DNA from: Streptomyces nitrosporeus
GTDB lineage: Bacteria; Actinomycetota; Actinomycetes; Streptomycetales; Streptomycetaceae
Assembly: GCF_008704555.1 (NCBI RefSeq)
Contig: NZ_CP023702.1
Span: 1,550,001-1,614,000, forward strand
Direction: 5' to 3'
DNA: 64,000 nucleotides
A model generated the notes under the pieces. That model was not told where the DNA came from, ran no database searches, and saw nothing but the letters and a program-made list of their open reading frames with translations. Position numbers and translations under genes: made by a program. Below are positions 44,364 to 52,346 of this stretch, piece by piece (position 1 is the stretch's first letter; each line of letters starts with the position of its first letter).

Positions 44364-45704
44364 ATGAACACGTCGAGCGAGGACTACCACGCGCTGCTCG
44401 CGCGCCATGACGCCATGCGCCTGCGGCGGCGCATCCTCGCTCCGGAGGGGAGCGGCACCGCGCCCCGGCGGCAGGCTCCGGTGGAGCAGGCGTACGACGG
44501 GCGGGCGGACCAGCAGCTCATCAGCGCCTGCCTGCCGTTCGTCTCGCCGGTGGAGGACCTCGTCGAGGACCTGTACCGGTACCTGTTCGAGCGGCACCCC
44601 TACCTCCGGTCGCTGTTCCCCGAGTCGATGGCGTTCCAGCAGGCGCACCTGGTGGCGGTCTTCCACCACCTGATCGGCAATCTGCACCGTCCGGACGAGC
44701 TGACGGAACGGTTCGTCCAGCTGGGCCGCGATCACCGCAAGCTGGGTGTGCGCCCCGCGCACTTCGCCGCGTTCGAGGCGGCGTTGCTGGACGCCCTGCG
44801 CCTGCGCGCGGGCGTGCGCTGGAGCGCGCCGCTGGAAGAGGCGTGGCTGCGGATGCTGCGGCTGGCGGTGACCGCGATGGTCAGGGGCGAGGAGGAGGCC
44901 ATAGCCGAGCCCTCCAGCTGGGAGGCGCTGGTGACGTCCCATGAGATGCGCGCCCCGGACCTCGCCGTGCTGCGGGTGCGGCCCCAGCAGGACTACGCCT
45001 TCCGGGCCGGTCAGTACGCGGCTGTGGAGTCGCCCCTGCTGGAACAGGCCTGGCGTCCGTACTACCTGGCGCGTGCGCCGCATCAGGACGGTGAGCTGGA
45101 ATTCCATGTACGCGCCCGGGGTGCGGGCTCGGTGAGCGACGCGCTGGTGCACGGGACGCGCCCGGGGCACACCGTCCGGCTCGCCGCGCCGCGCGGGGCG
45201 CTGTGCCTGCCGTCCGCGCCCTCCGACGACCTGCTGGTGATCGCCTCCGGCACGGGCTGGGCGCCGGCCAAGGCACTGCTCCAGCAGATCACCGCCGAAC
45301 CCGCGCGGGCGCACCGGGTCCGGCTCCTCCTGCTGGACGCGGTGGCCGGGGGCGCGGGCCGGACCGCCCCGGAGCCGTACGACACGGAGTACCTGGAGGC
45401 GTTCCGGCGCGGCAAGCCGTGGCTGACGGTGATCCCCGCCGCACAGGACACGCGGACGGCAGGCGTCGAGCTGCGCGCCCTGAACGGTGTGCTGCCGCCC
45501 AGGCCGGGGGCGGCGGCCCGGCAGCACGTCTGTCTGGTCCTGTCCCCGGAGGCGGAGGACGGGGCGGGTGCACAAACCCGGGCGTTCGCCGAACGGCTCA
45601 CCGCCGCCGGCGTCCCCTCCGCGCACATCCACCACGACACGTCCCTGACCGCCTGGACGGAACCCGCCGCCACCCGTACCGGCCCGGGCCTGCTCTCCGC
45701 CTGA
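44364..45704 (+). CDS. Flavohaemoglobin-like globin reductase
   Basis: 446-residue protein. Residues 45-180 are a globin domain with proximal His in RDHRKLGVRPAHF; 190-300 the FAD-binding part with RPYYLA (RxY, the Ser is lost) and GSVSDAL; 295-420 the NAD part with SGTGWAPAKALL. Such proteins convert nitric oxide to nitrate with NAD(P)H. The N-terminal 45 residues are basic and unusual. Divergence from ctaD suggests protection of respiration from nitric oxide; inferred. Confidence 0.87.
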   Translation: MNTSSEDYHALLARHDAMRLRRRILAPEGSGTAPRRQAPVEQAYDGRADQQLISACLPFVSPVEDLVEDLYRYLFERHPYLRSLFPESMAFQQAHLVAVFHHLIGNLHRPDELTERFVQLGRDHRKLGVRPAHFAAFEAALLDALRLRAGVRWSAPLEEAWLRMLRLAVTAMVRGEEEAIAEPSSWEALVTSHEMRAPDLAVLRVRPQQDYAFRAGQYAAVESPLLEQAWRPYYLARAPHQDGELEFHVRARGAGSVSDALVHGTRPGHTVRLAAPRGALCLPSAPSDDLLVIASGTGWAPAKALLQQITAEPARAHRVRLLLLDAVAGGAGRTAPEPYDTEYLEAFRRGKPWLTVIPAAQDTRTAGVELRALNGVLPPRPGAAARQHVCLVLSPEAEDGAGAQTRAFAERLTAAGVPSAHIHHDTSLTAWTEPAATRTGPGLLSA

Positions 45705-45707
45705 CGG

Positions 45708-45748
45708 CACGGCCGGGCACCGTCCGACGGCCGCGGTGCCCGGCCGTG
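45708..45748. terminator. Two-way terminator
   Basis: Perfect 15-bp stem (left arm CACGGCCGGGCACCG) with an 11-nt loop, between the convergent globin (ends 45704) and SLOG-like (ends 45766) genes. Confidence 0.85.
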
Positions 45749-45765
45749 GTCCGCCGGGCACCGCA

Positions 45766-46275
45766 TCATGCGCGGAGGGCGGCCCCGCCCCGCGAGGCGG
45801 GCCGCAGCCGTGCGGCGCCCTCGGGCCACACCACCTCGACCCCGATCCCCCGGGAGCGGGCGAAGGCGACGAGATGCGCGGTGGCGTCGCGGCCGTCGGA
45901 CGGCGACCCGTCCCACACCGCGAACACGGTCCGGCACTCCTTCACCAGCCGCTCGTCGGCCGACACGCAGGCGTCTCGGTCGGCGGGGTCGAAGGCCAGC
46001 AGCCGTACGTGCTCGGCGAGCACCAGCAGCTCACCCGCGGCCGGCCGGTCGTGCTGCGGGAGGACCGCGGGCACCACGCCCTGGGCGGGGAGCAGCACGG
46101 TCAGCTTCCGCCCCGCCTCCCGGGCGGCCCGCCCGAACGCGAGCGGCACCCCCGCCCCGGCCCGTACCAGCGCCGCGGTTCCCTGCGCCAGGCGCTCCAG
46201 CCGTACGCGTAGTTCGGCCTCCACCAGCTCCAGCGTGCTGCTGCTGAGGTCCTTGTGTCCGACGACCGCGATCAC
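45766..46275 (-). CDS. SLOG-like nucleotide-binding protein
   Basis: 169-residue protein not assigned with certainty. It begins VIAVVGHKDLSSSTL and later has ECRTVFAVWDGSPSDGRDAT followed by a helix, the pattern of the SLOG (DprA/LOG-like) nucleotide-sensing fold, in which a loop after the first strand and a GG-T-like loop bind nucleotide derivatives. Some SLOG proteins sense signals in conflict systems. GTG 46275 has GGAAGG nine bases upstream. It lies just downstream of the M48/Pycsar-like operon on the same strand (gap 183 bp), so it may belong to it. Confidence 0.6.
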   Translation of the reverse strand: MIAVVGHKDLSSSTLELVEAELRVRLERLAQGTAALVRAGAGVPLAFGRAAREAGRKLTVLLPAQGVVPAVLPQHDRPAAGELLVLAEHVRLLAFDPADRDACVSADERLVKECRTVFAVWDGSPSDGRDATAHLVAFARSRGIGVEVVWPEGAARLRPASRGGAALRA

Positions 46276-46458
46276 CGCGTTCTTCCTTCCGCCTGCCCGC
46301 ACCGCCCCCTCGGGCGCTGATCGCACACCGCGGCGCGGCCCCGGAGCCGCCGTGCGGCCGGCCGCGGCGTGCGATACCCGGCAGTGAACCGCCCGGCGCC
46401 CCGGGCGGGCTAGGGCCGATCGGCCCACGGGTGAGGGACGTTTCCCGGATCCGCGCGT

Positions 46459-48012
46459 CTACCCGTCGGCGAGGTTGTGGCGCAACTGCCTGATCCTGGC
46501 CTCGAATTTCGTGTGCGCGGCCTTCGTGACAAGACGGGTGGTGTCCGGCGTGAGCCCGGGACGGGGGGTGGCGGCCGGCCCGGGTACGTACGGAGGCGGC
46601 GGGGGGACGAAGTAGGGCTGCCCTCCCTGGGGGGAGCCGGCCGGTGCCGCTCCCGCCCGGTGCTCGGTTTCCAGTACCTCCAGCAGCTCGTCGCCGAAGC
46701 CGAGTCCGACCGCGTACGCGTCGGCACGGAACTCGGCACGGTGGTTCAGCCACGTGATGAGCACAGGGCCCGCAGCGACCGACAGCACGAGCCACCACAT
46801 CGACTCCGTGAACGCGAAGATGAGAAGGAACTGCACGATGAAGAGCGAAAGGCAGCCACCACAAGCGATGCCGGCGAACTTCTTCGTCCGGAAGAGGGCG
46901 GTCAGGCCGAGGACGATCCAGCGCCCGGCCGTGCGGGCGGGCAGTGCGTACCATTCGGCGAGCATGCCCGCCCAGGTGTGTCCGCCGACGTGGTGGCCCA
47001 GCTCGTGCGCCAGTACGGCAGCCAGCCGGGAGTCGGGAAGCCGGTCCAACGCGTGTCGTGTGACGCCGACGATGTGTCCGGCTGCGGCCGTGGCGTTCAG
47101 CTCGGCGCGTTCCTGGATCCAGAGCTCGTACGTGGCCGGATCGACGCCGGCCCTCCGGGTCACTTCCTCCCACACGGTGCCCAGGCGTTCGGCTTCCGCG
47201 GGCGTGGGGTGGCGCATACCGATCAGGTGCCTCGCGATGGCTCCTTCGACCCTGCGTTGGAAGACGAGCGGGCCGGAGAGCAGCCACAGTACGGCCGCGA
47301 CGACCCCGAGCAGCGGAGAGACCAGGGAGAACACGATGCCGACCACCAGCAGGCTGATCAGCGCGGTGGGGACAGCCACCACCAGCTGCGAGAACGCAGC
47401 GCCGTCCATGCCGCGCTGGTAGGCCTTCATGTGCTTCCGCCCGCTCTGCAGCACCAAGTCGTTCTCCGGGCGTGCTGTCGGCCGGCTCGCCCTCGGTGGC
47501 TCGGACTCGCCCGGTCCAAGGGAGGCAGGCACCGCGCCGGAGGTCGAAGTGGCCGGAAAGCGGCCCATGTGAGCCGGCCCCGGTGTCTCGTGCTGGGCGA
47601 GTACGCCGTCACCGGGACGGGCGGTCCCGGCTGCTCCCGGATACCCCGACTCGGCACCCCCCGGGCAGACCGGCTCGGGCTCTGCCGGGTACACCGGCTC
47701 AGGTTCTACCGGGTACACCGGCTCGGGCTCTACCGGGTACACCGGCTCGGGCTCTGCCGGGTACACCGGCTCGGGGCTTTGGGGATACCCAGGGGCCGTC
47801 CCAGCCGGGTACACCGGCTCAGGCCCCTCCGGATGCACCGGCACCGCCGGGCCGTTCGGCCGAGCCGACGGCACCTGGCCGAGGAGTTCAGGCGGCTCGG
47901 GGGCATGACCGGGGTGGCCCGGCCGGCTGACACCGGAGGCAGAGGACGGGGCAGACATCGGATGGACGGGCGGAGGTACCTCGGGGGTGCCTGTCCTTTC
48001 CTGCTCGGACAT
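46459..48012 (-). CDS. M48 membrane metallopeptidase with proline-rich N-terminus
   Basis: 517-residue zinc protease of the HtpX/Ste24 group. Residues 60-118 hold tandem PVYPxEPE octapeptides; 205-250 two membrane helices; 336-340 the zinc motif HELGH, with the third ligand Glu in HRAEFRADAYA (about 415); and 370-410 two further helices. Such enzymes clear damaged membrane proteins. The active site faces the cytoplasm in the family. ATG 48012 has GGAGA ten bases upstream. Last of the five-gene signalling operon, 48 bp after the PycTM-like gene. The long N-terminal repeat is absent from ordinary HtpX and could bind a partner. Confidence 0.9.
   Translation of the reverse strand: MSEQERTGTPEVPPPVHPMSAPSSASGVSRPGHPGHAPEPPELLGQVPSARPNGPAVPVHPEGPEPVYPAGTAPGYPQSPEPVYPAEPEPVYPVEPEPVYPVEPEPVYPAEPEPVCPGGAESGYPGAAGTARPGDGVLAQHETPGPAHMGRFPATSTSGAVPASLGPGESEPPRASRPTARPENDLVLQSGRKHMKAYQRGMDGAAFSQLVVAVPTALISLLVVGIVFSLVSPLLGVVAAVLWLLSGPLVFQRRVEGAIARHLIGMRHPTPAEAERLGTVWEEVTRRAGVDPATYELWIQERAELNATAAAGHIVGVTRHALDRLPDSRLAAVLAHELGHHVGGHTWAGMLAEWYALPARTAGRWIVLGLTALFRTKKFAGIACGGCLSLFIVQFLLIFAFTESMWWLVLSVAAGPVLITWLNHRAEFRADAYAVGLGFGDELLEVLETEHRAGAAPAGSPQGGQPYFVPPPPPYVPGPAATPRPGLTPDTTRLVTKAAHTKFEARIRQLRHNLADG
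47662..47776. repeat. 24-bp tandem repeats in the M48 gene
   Basis: Four to five 24-bp units (consensus starting CGGGTACACCGGCTCGGGCT) in phase, encoding the EPEPVYPA/V octapeptides. Copy number likely varies. Confidence 0.85.
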
Positions 48013-48060
48013 GACGGTTCGTCTCCTGTTTGTGGTCAAATCCCGTACAAGACGCGTTAC

Positions 48061-48591
48061 TCAGCCGACCAGAAGCGCGCCTGGCAGGAGCATGAGTGCG
48101 GCGGTGAAACCGGCTATGCCCATCCGCAGCCAGCCGTACTTGTTCGCGACGATCCTGCTGTTCTCCGTGAGTGAGACGAGCAGGGCGACCGTCGGGACAC
48201 GGTCCGTCTCCCGCAGAGCCTCCTCCAGCGCCGTGTGTCCCCTGCGGGCGGCACTGCGGATGTCGGCGAAGTGGGTGAGCGGCAGGCCGGGCCGCCAGCC
48301 GCGGACGTGGTAACGCGGAACCACCGCCATCAGGAGGGAGACCAGCGAAGCGAGAAAACAGGCCGCGCCCGCCCACCACAGGGCCTGGCCGAACACGGAG
48401 AGGGACGTCGGCTTCCATCCCTGGACCGCCAGCACCCCCACCAGAGCCGCCGCCGCCATCCCCTGGGCCGCGACCAGGACGGACCCCTTGGTGTCCGCGC
48501 GGGCCGACTCCTGCCGCAGGTCCGCCAGGAGGCGCTCCGCCAGCCGTGGCAGAGCTGCCGGAACCACTGGATCCGGAGCCCCGGTACTCAT
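48061..48591 (-). CDS. PycTM-like Pycsar effector membrane protein
   Basis: 176-residue membrane protein resembling the Pycsar effector (PycTM) family. Seen: an N-terminal helix ending in RADTKGSVLVA (31-41), the mark of this family, then hydrophobic helices at about 42-60, 72-92 and 155-174, and a cytoplasmic loop with polar helices (105-150). Known PycTM proteins oligomerise and harm the membrane when bound to cCMP or cUMP. A cyclase gene stands four places upstream in the same operon, which supports the idea. The start overlaps the SPFH gene stop (ATGA). Confidence 0.82.
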   Translation of the reverse strand: MSTGAPDPVVPAALPRLAERLLADLRQESARADTKGSVLVAAQGMAAAALVGVLAVQGWKPTSLSVFGQALWWAGAACFLASLVSLLMAVVPRYHVRGWRPGLPLTHFADIRSAARRGHTALEEALRETDRVPTVALLVSLTENSRIVANKYGWLRMGIAGFTAALMLLPGALLVG

Positions 48592-49811
48592 AGGTCCTGC
48601 TTACGGTTCGGCCCCGGGTAACCGAAGATGGGGCCGCCCTCCCCGGGAACCGCTTCGCCGGACGGAGCGCCCTGAGGAGCAGCCGTCCCGGCAGGGTCGT
48701 CGCCGGCCGGTTCGTCCGGGGTCGCGGGGGCGGCCTCGGCCTTCGGCCCTTCGACCGCAGGGGGTGTTTCGGCCTGCCCGGACGACAGCCTGGCTGTCAG
48801 GACTTCCCGGATGACATTGGCCGCCAGCCTGCGGGGCTCGTCCATCTGGTGCTCCTCCAGGCCTCCGGGACCGCCGCCGAGCGCCTGCATCGCGACCTGG
48901 AACTGGTTGTTCAGGGCGCGGAGCTGGTCCTCCCGCAGGTTCTCCATGACCAGGCGGGCGTCCTGTGGGTGACGGGCGAGCTGGAAGGCCATCGCCGTGG
49001 GGCCGCCGCGTTCGAGGTGGTAGGCGTAGAACTGGATCTTCTTGGCCTCGATCTCCTGGAGTTCCAGCTCCTGGCGTCCCTGGTTCAGTTGCCGCTCGTG
49101 GCCGAGGTTCTGATTCTGGAGCTCGATCCGGTGCTGCTGTGCTCCCTGCGCGAGCGCACGTTCCGCCGCCAGTTCGTCCTCCCTCATGAGCAGGGCATGC
49201 TGAGGATCGAGCTTCTGCCGGGCGAACTCGATCTCACGCAGCTGGCGGGCATGTTCGAGTGCCTCCTCGTCGCGGCGGATCTGAATGCCGCAACGGACGG
49301 TCAGCCCCGCCCCGGCGCCCAGCGAACCGGCGGCTTCAAGCGCCCGCTGTACTTCCTGCTCGGCCTTCGCGCTGTCCTCCATGGGGAAGCCGCGAAGGAC
49401 GGGTCGTACGGTCTCCTCGACCTGGCGCTGGAGCAGGCCGGGGACATGGCGCTCTCCGCTCGCCACGAACGCCCCGGGGTCACGGACCTGCCAGCTGCAG
49501 TTCAGAGAAACCTCGAAGAGGAACGCGTCATCGCTGCTCGCCAGGGTGAGAACGGCCGAGTACTCGTGCCACCCCATGTCCACCTCGTACACACTGGTCC
49601 AGCGACGCGTGGTGAGGTCGGCGCGGCTCGGCCGGCTCGGCGGCAGATAGGCGTCGAGGCCGCCCTGGGCCGTGGTGAAAACCAGGGCGTGGTCGACGCG
49701 TGTGGTGCGCAGCGGCTTGAAACGCGCCAACTGCTGGATCGTGATCACGGGATCGACGAGCGGGGAGTGGCGGTTCACGTCCTGCTGCCACTGCGGCGGC
49801 TCGTTCATCAT
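48588..49811 (-). CDS. SPFH/band-7-like coiled-coil protein
   Basis: 407-residue protein. Residues 30-190 resemble the SPFH (band 7) domain (VTIQQLARFKPLRTTRVDH, then VSLNCSWQVRDPGAFV), and 195-275 a charged helix (RQLREIEFARQKLDPQ, QHRIELQNQNLGHERQ) that should form a coiled coil. A Pro/Gly/Ala-rich tail follows (335-407). SPFH proteins scaffold membrane proteases and channels; no clear membrane anchor is seen. AAGGAG lies nine bases before ATG 49811 (49817 and 49808 are alternatives). The stop overlaps the PycTM-like start, while the large ATPase gene lies 117 bp upstream. Confidence 0.72.
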   Translation of the reverse strand: MMNEPPQWQQDVNRHSPLVDPVITIQQLARFKPLRTTRVDHALVFTTAQGGLDAYLPPSRPSRADLTTRRWTSVYEVDMGWHEYSAVLTLASSDDAFLFEVSLNCSWQVRDPGAFVASGERHVPGLLQRQVEETVRPVLRGFPMEDSAKAEQEVQRALEAAGSLGAGAGLTVRCGIQIRRDEEALEHARQLREIEFARQKLDPQHALLMREDELAAERALAQGAQQHRIELQNQNLGHERQLNQGRQELELQEIEAKKIQFYAYHLERGGPTAMAFQLARHPQDARLVMENLREDQLRALNNQFQVAMQALGGGPGGLEEHQMDEPRRLAANVIREVLTARLSSGQAETPPAVEGPKAEAAPATPDEPAGDDPAGTAAPQGAPSGEAVPGEGGPIFGYPGPNRKQDL

Positions 49812-49928
49812 TCTCATCTGCTCCTTGGTCGGGTCCCGGCGACTACAGCCGCAGGGCACACCGGATGGGGTGCCGGGCTGTGCACGGTGGGCCGGAGACC
49901 GGCTCCCGCGCGGAAGTACTCGGCTTGT

Positions 49929-52346
49929 TCAGGACGGTGCCGAGGCGCCCGTGATCTCATGCGCCGGTTGTGGCACGAAGGGCGCACGCGGGCCGGTCAG
50001 CAGGTGGTGCAGCCTGAGCGCGACCTCGGGCGGGGCCTCCCCCTGGCCGTCGCGCAGGTTCTCCAGCAGGTAGGTCAGCCGCCGGGTGTCCTCGCCCGAG
50101 ACCGCCAGCAGCACGAGGAGATCCGCGAGGGCGGCCTCGGCCCCGGGGTCGTTCCCTGCGGCACGGACCCAGCTTCGCAACGTCTCCAGACCGGAGGAGG
50201 AGCACGTCACGTCGTTCAGGACCTTGCGCCACAGTGCGCCGAGAGAGTGCCGCAGTGTGGCTCCGGCCGTACCGGGGGTGGGATCGGCGCGGCCGAACAG
50301 GTCGAGCATGAGCGGGCGGCCGGCGCCTGCCATGCCGTCCGTCGGGCCACAGGCGTGGATCACCGTCCGCAGCACGAATTCCCTCGTCGCGCCCGCCTGT
50401 GTCAGGGGTACCAGGGCGGACCACAGTTCGGCGGTCGTGTCCGCGCCGCCGGGCCCCACTGGCTCCTGACCGGCGGCGAGCAGCAGGGCGGCCGCCGACT
50501 GGGCGAGATCGTTCAGTTCCTGCGCCCATCCACGCACCGGGCCACCCCGCTGCTCGACTCCCCGTGCCGCTGCCGCGAGCGCGTCGACGGCCTCCCGCGG
50601 GAAGGTGTCCCCGACGAGGGCGTACGTCCGCACCGCCGTCCAGCGCAACCGGTGGTCGGGGGCCGCGCACCACTCCTCCAGGATCCGCGGCACGTGCGGA
50701 GCACCCAGGCGGTGGGCCAGTGCCAGCGCGTTCGCGGCTGCCATGCGGGACCGGAGCCGGGTGTCGACCGCCCAGGGCCGGATGAGCCGCACCATCGTGG
50801 ACGGCAGATCCGCGTCCACCAGTACGGCGGCACTCGACGCAGCCCGGGTGCGTACGACAGGACGCGGGTCGTCGGCCAGTCGGCGCAACCAGGCGATGAG
50901 CGCGGGGCGGGCCGACGGATGGCCGGTCCAGACCTCGCGGAGCAGAGTGATGGCGGTGAGCGGATCCCTGAACTGGATCTTCGTCTGGAGGACTGGCCCC
51001 CATTCCGTCTGCTCCGCCTCCTGGTACCGGTCCGCCAGCGCCCGCTCGACGCGCTGGGCGCTGGACGTGCCGAACACCGGGATGCGAGTCGGTTCGCCCG
51101 GGCTCTCGATGCGTTGCAGGAGACCGTAAAGGATGTCGCTCATCTCGGCAGTGAGGGGATAGGCCGCCTCGTCGAAGGCAGCGAGCGAGATGAGGAACGC
51201 CTTGTCGTGCAGGGTCTGATCCGTGCTGTCGAACCAGGAACGCACCTGGCGTTCGGCCACGTAGTGGCCGAACGTCCCGAGTTCGGCCAGGGACAGCTCT
51301 CCTCGGGCGTACGCGGCGATCCGGTCGGCGAAGCGGGCTGTTTCGCCGACCGGCCGCCGGTGGGCAAGCAGGGAGCGCACCTCGGTGAGGCCGAGGAGTT
51401 CGTCCACGCTCCGGCCGCCGAGGTGCTTGTCCTCCAGGTGTCCGCGGAGCAGCGTCTCCGGCTCTGCCGGCCTCCAGGGCACAGGCCTCACCACATCACT
51501 GTTGACCACGGGATGCGGGCCTACCACGATGACCAGGTGGCTGCCGGTCGTGTGCAGTCGCTCGATGAGCGCCCGCAGGTGGTGTTCCTGCAGGGGGCGG
51601 TCCGCGTCGTTGGCGAAGTCGGCGATGATGTGGCCGCACTGCCCGCGGAGTTCCCCGACGAGCCGCCCCGGCGGCAGCTCCGGGTCGAGCGCCCTGTACG
51701 CGGGCGCCCTCACCGCGCGCAGCAGCATGAGGGCCGCGGACCTGCGTCCTGTGGTCGCCGCCCCCGAGAGCACCGTGACACGGTGCTCCTCCAAGGCGGT
51801 GAGGGCGAGCGCGAAGGGACTTCCGGGCTCCCAGGGGCCGAGCGTCCCTGAGGCGTCCGCTCCCGCGTCCTCGTTGCCGGAGCCGGGCGGTGCCGGCGTG
51901 GTGGAGTCGGATGACGCGCTCGCGGCGCGCGGGGGGTAGACGAAGTGCCGGGCCAGGGCTTCGACTTCCGCGGCAGGGATCCGGCCGGACCGCTCCTCCG
52001 TGTCGCCCCCGAGGTGGTATTCGACCTTACTGCCTCCGAGGATCACGTCACCGGTGACCTGGCCGCCGCTGACCCCGTGCTGGTCTCCCCCGACGAGTGA
52101 GCCGCCCAGGCGGGCCGAGCGGCCGAGCATGATGCCGGGACTGTGCCGGTACAGGCCTCGGCGGGAGTCCCAGGCGTGTTCCTCCTCCTCGGCGTCCGCA
52201 TGTTCGCCTGCGACGTCGGCCGTGGACTCGTCTAAGGAGTCGTCGTGAGCCCTCGGCACCTGGTCCGCCCAGGTGTTTCCAGCGGCGCCGTCCGGCAGGG
52301 GGCCGCTCTCCCCCTGACCAGGCATGCTTTCGCCTGGCATGTTCAC
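49929..52346 (-). CDS. STAND-like P-loop protein with helical repeats and GGDQHGVSGGQV motif
   Basis: 805-residue protein of unknown function. Residues 1-80 are acidic and disordered; 81-106 carry the glycine-rich GSLVGGDQHGVSGGQV motif shared with the cyclase; 175-330 look like a NACHT/STAND-type nucleotide-binding domain with a degenerate Walker A, GAATTGRRSA (195-204; Arg-Arg replaces Lys-Thr/Ser), and VIVVGPH; 330-480 helical; 480-800 contain about six HEAT/TPR-like helical repeats. Such NLR-type proteins sense a threat and assemble. GTG 52346 overlaps the cyclase stop (GTGA). Nucleotide hydrolysis is doubtful given the lost Lys. Confidence 0.8.
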   Translation of the reverse strand: MNMPGESMPGQGESGPLPDGAAGNTWADQVPRAHDDSLDESTADVAGEHADAEEEEHAWDSRRGLYRHSPGIMLGRSARLGGSLVGGDQHGVSGGQVTGDVILGGSKVEYHLGGDTEERSGRIPAAEVEALARHFVYPPRAASASSDSTTPAPPGSGNEDAGADASGTLGPWEPGSPFALALTALEEHRVTVLSGAATTGRRSAALMLLRAVRAPAYRALDPELPPGRLVGELRGQCGHIIADFANDADRPLQEHHLRALIERLHTTGSHLVIVVGPHPVVNSDVVRPVPWRPAEPETLLRGHLEDKHLGGRSVDELLGLTEVRSLLAHRRPVGETARFADRIAAYARGELSLAELGTFGHYVAERQVRSWFDSTDQTLHDKAFLISLAAFDEAAYPLTAEMSDILYGLLQRIESPGEPTRIPVFGTSSAQRVERALADRYQEAEQTEWGPVLQTKIQFRDPLTAITLLREVWTGHPSARPALIAWLRRLADDPRPVVRTRAASSAAVLVDADLPSTMVRLIRPWAVDTRLRSRMAAANALALAHRLGAPHVPRILEEWCAAPDHRLRWTAVRTYALVGDTFPREAVDALAAAARGVEQRGGPVRGWAQELNDLAQSAAALLLAAGQEPVGPGGADTTAELWSALVPLTQAGATREFVLRTVIHACGPTDGMAGAGRPLMLDLFGRADPTPGTAGATLRHSLGALWRKVLNDVTCSSSGLETLRSWVRAAGNDPGAEAALADLLVLLAVSGEDTRRLTYLLENLRDGQGEAPPEVALRLHHLLTGPRAPFVPQPAHEITGASAPS
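52057..52100. repeat. 44-bp repeat copy A (in the STAND-like gene)
   Basis: Direct repeat with 43 of 44 bases identical to 52443-52486, encoding on the minus strand the SLVGGDQHGVSGGQV motif of the STAND-like protein. Confidence 0.9.
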
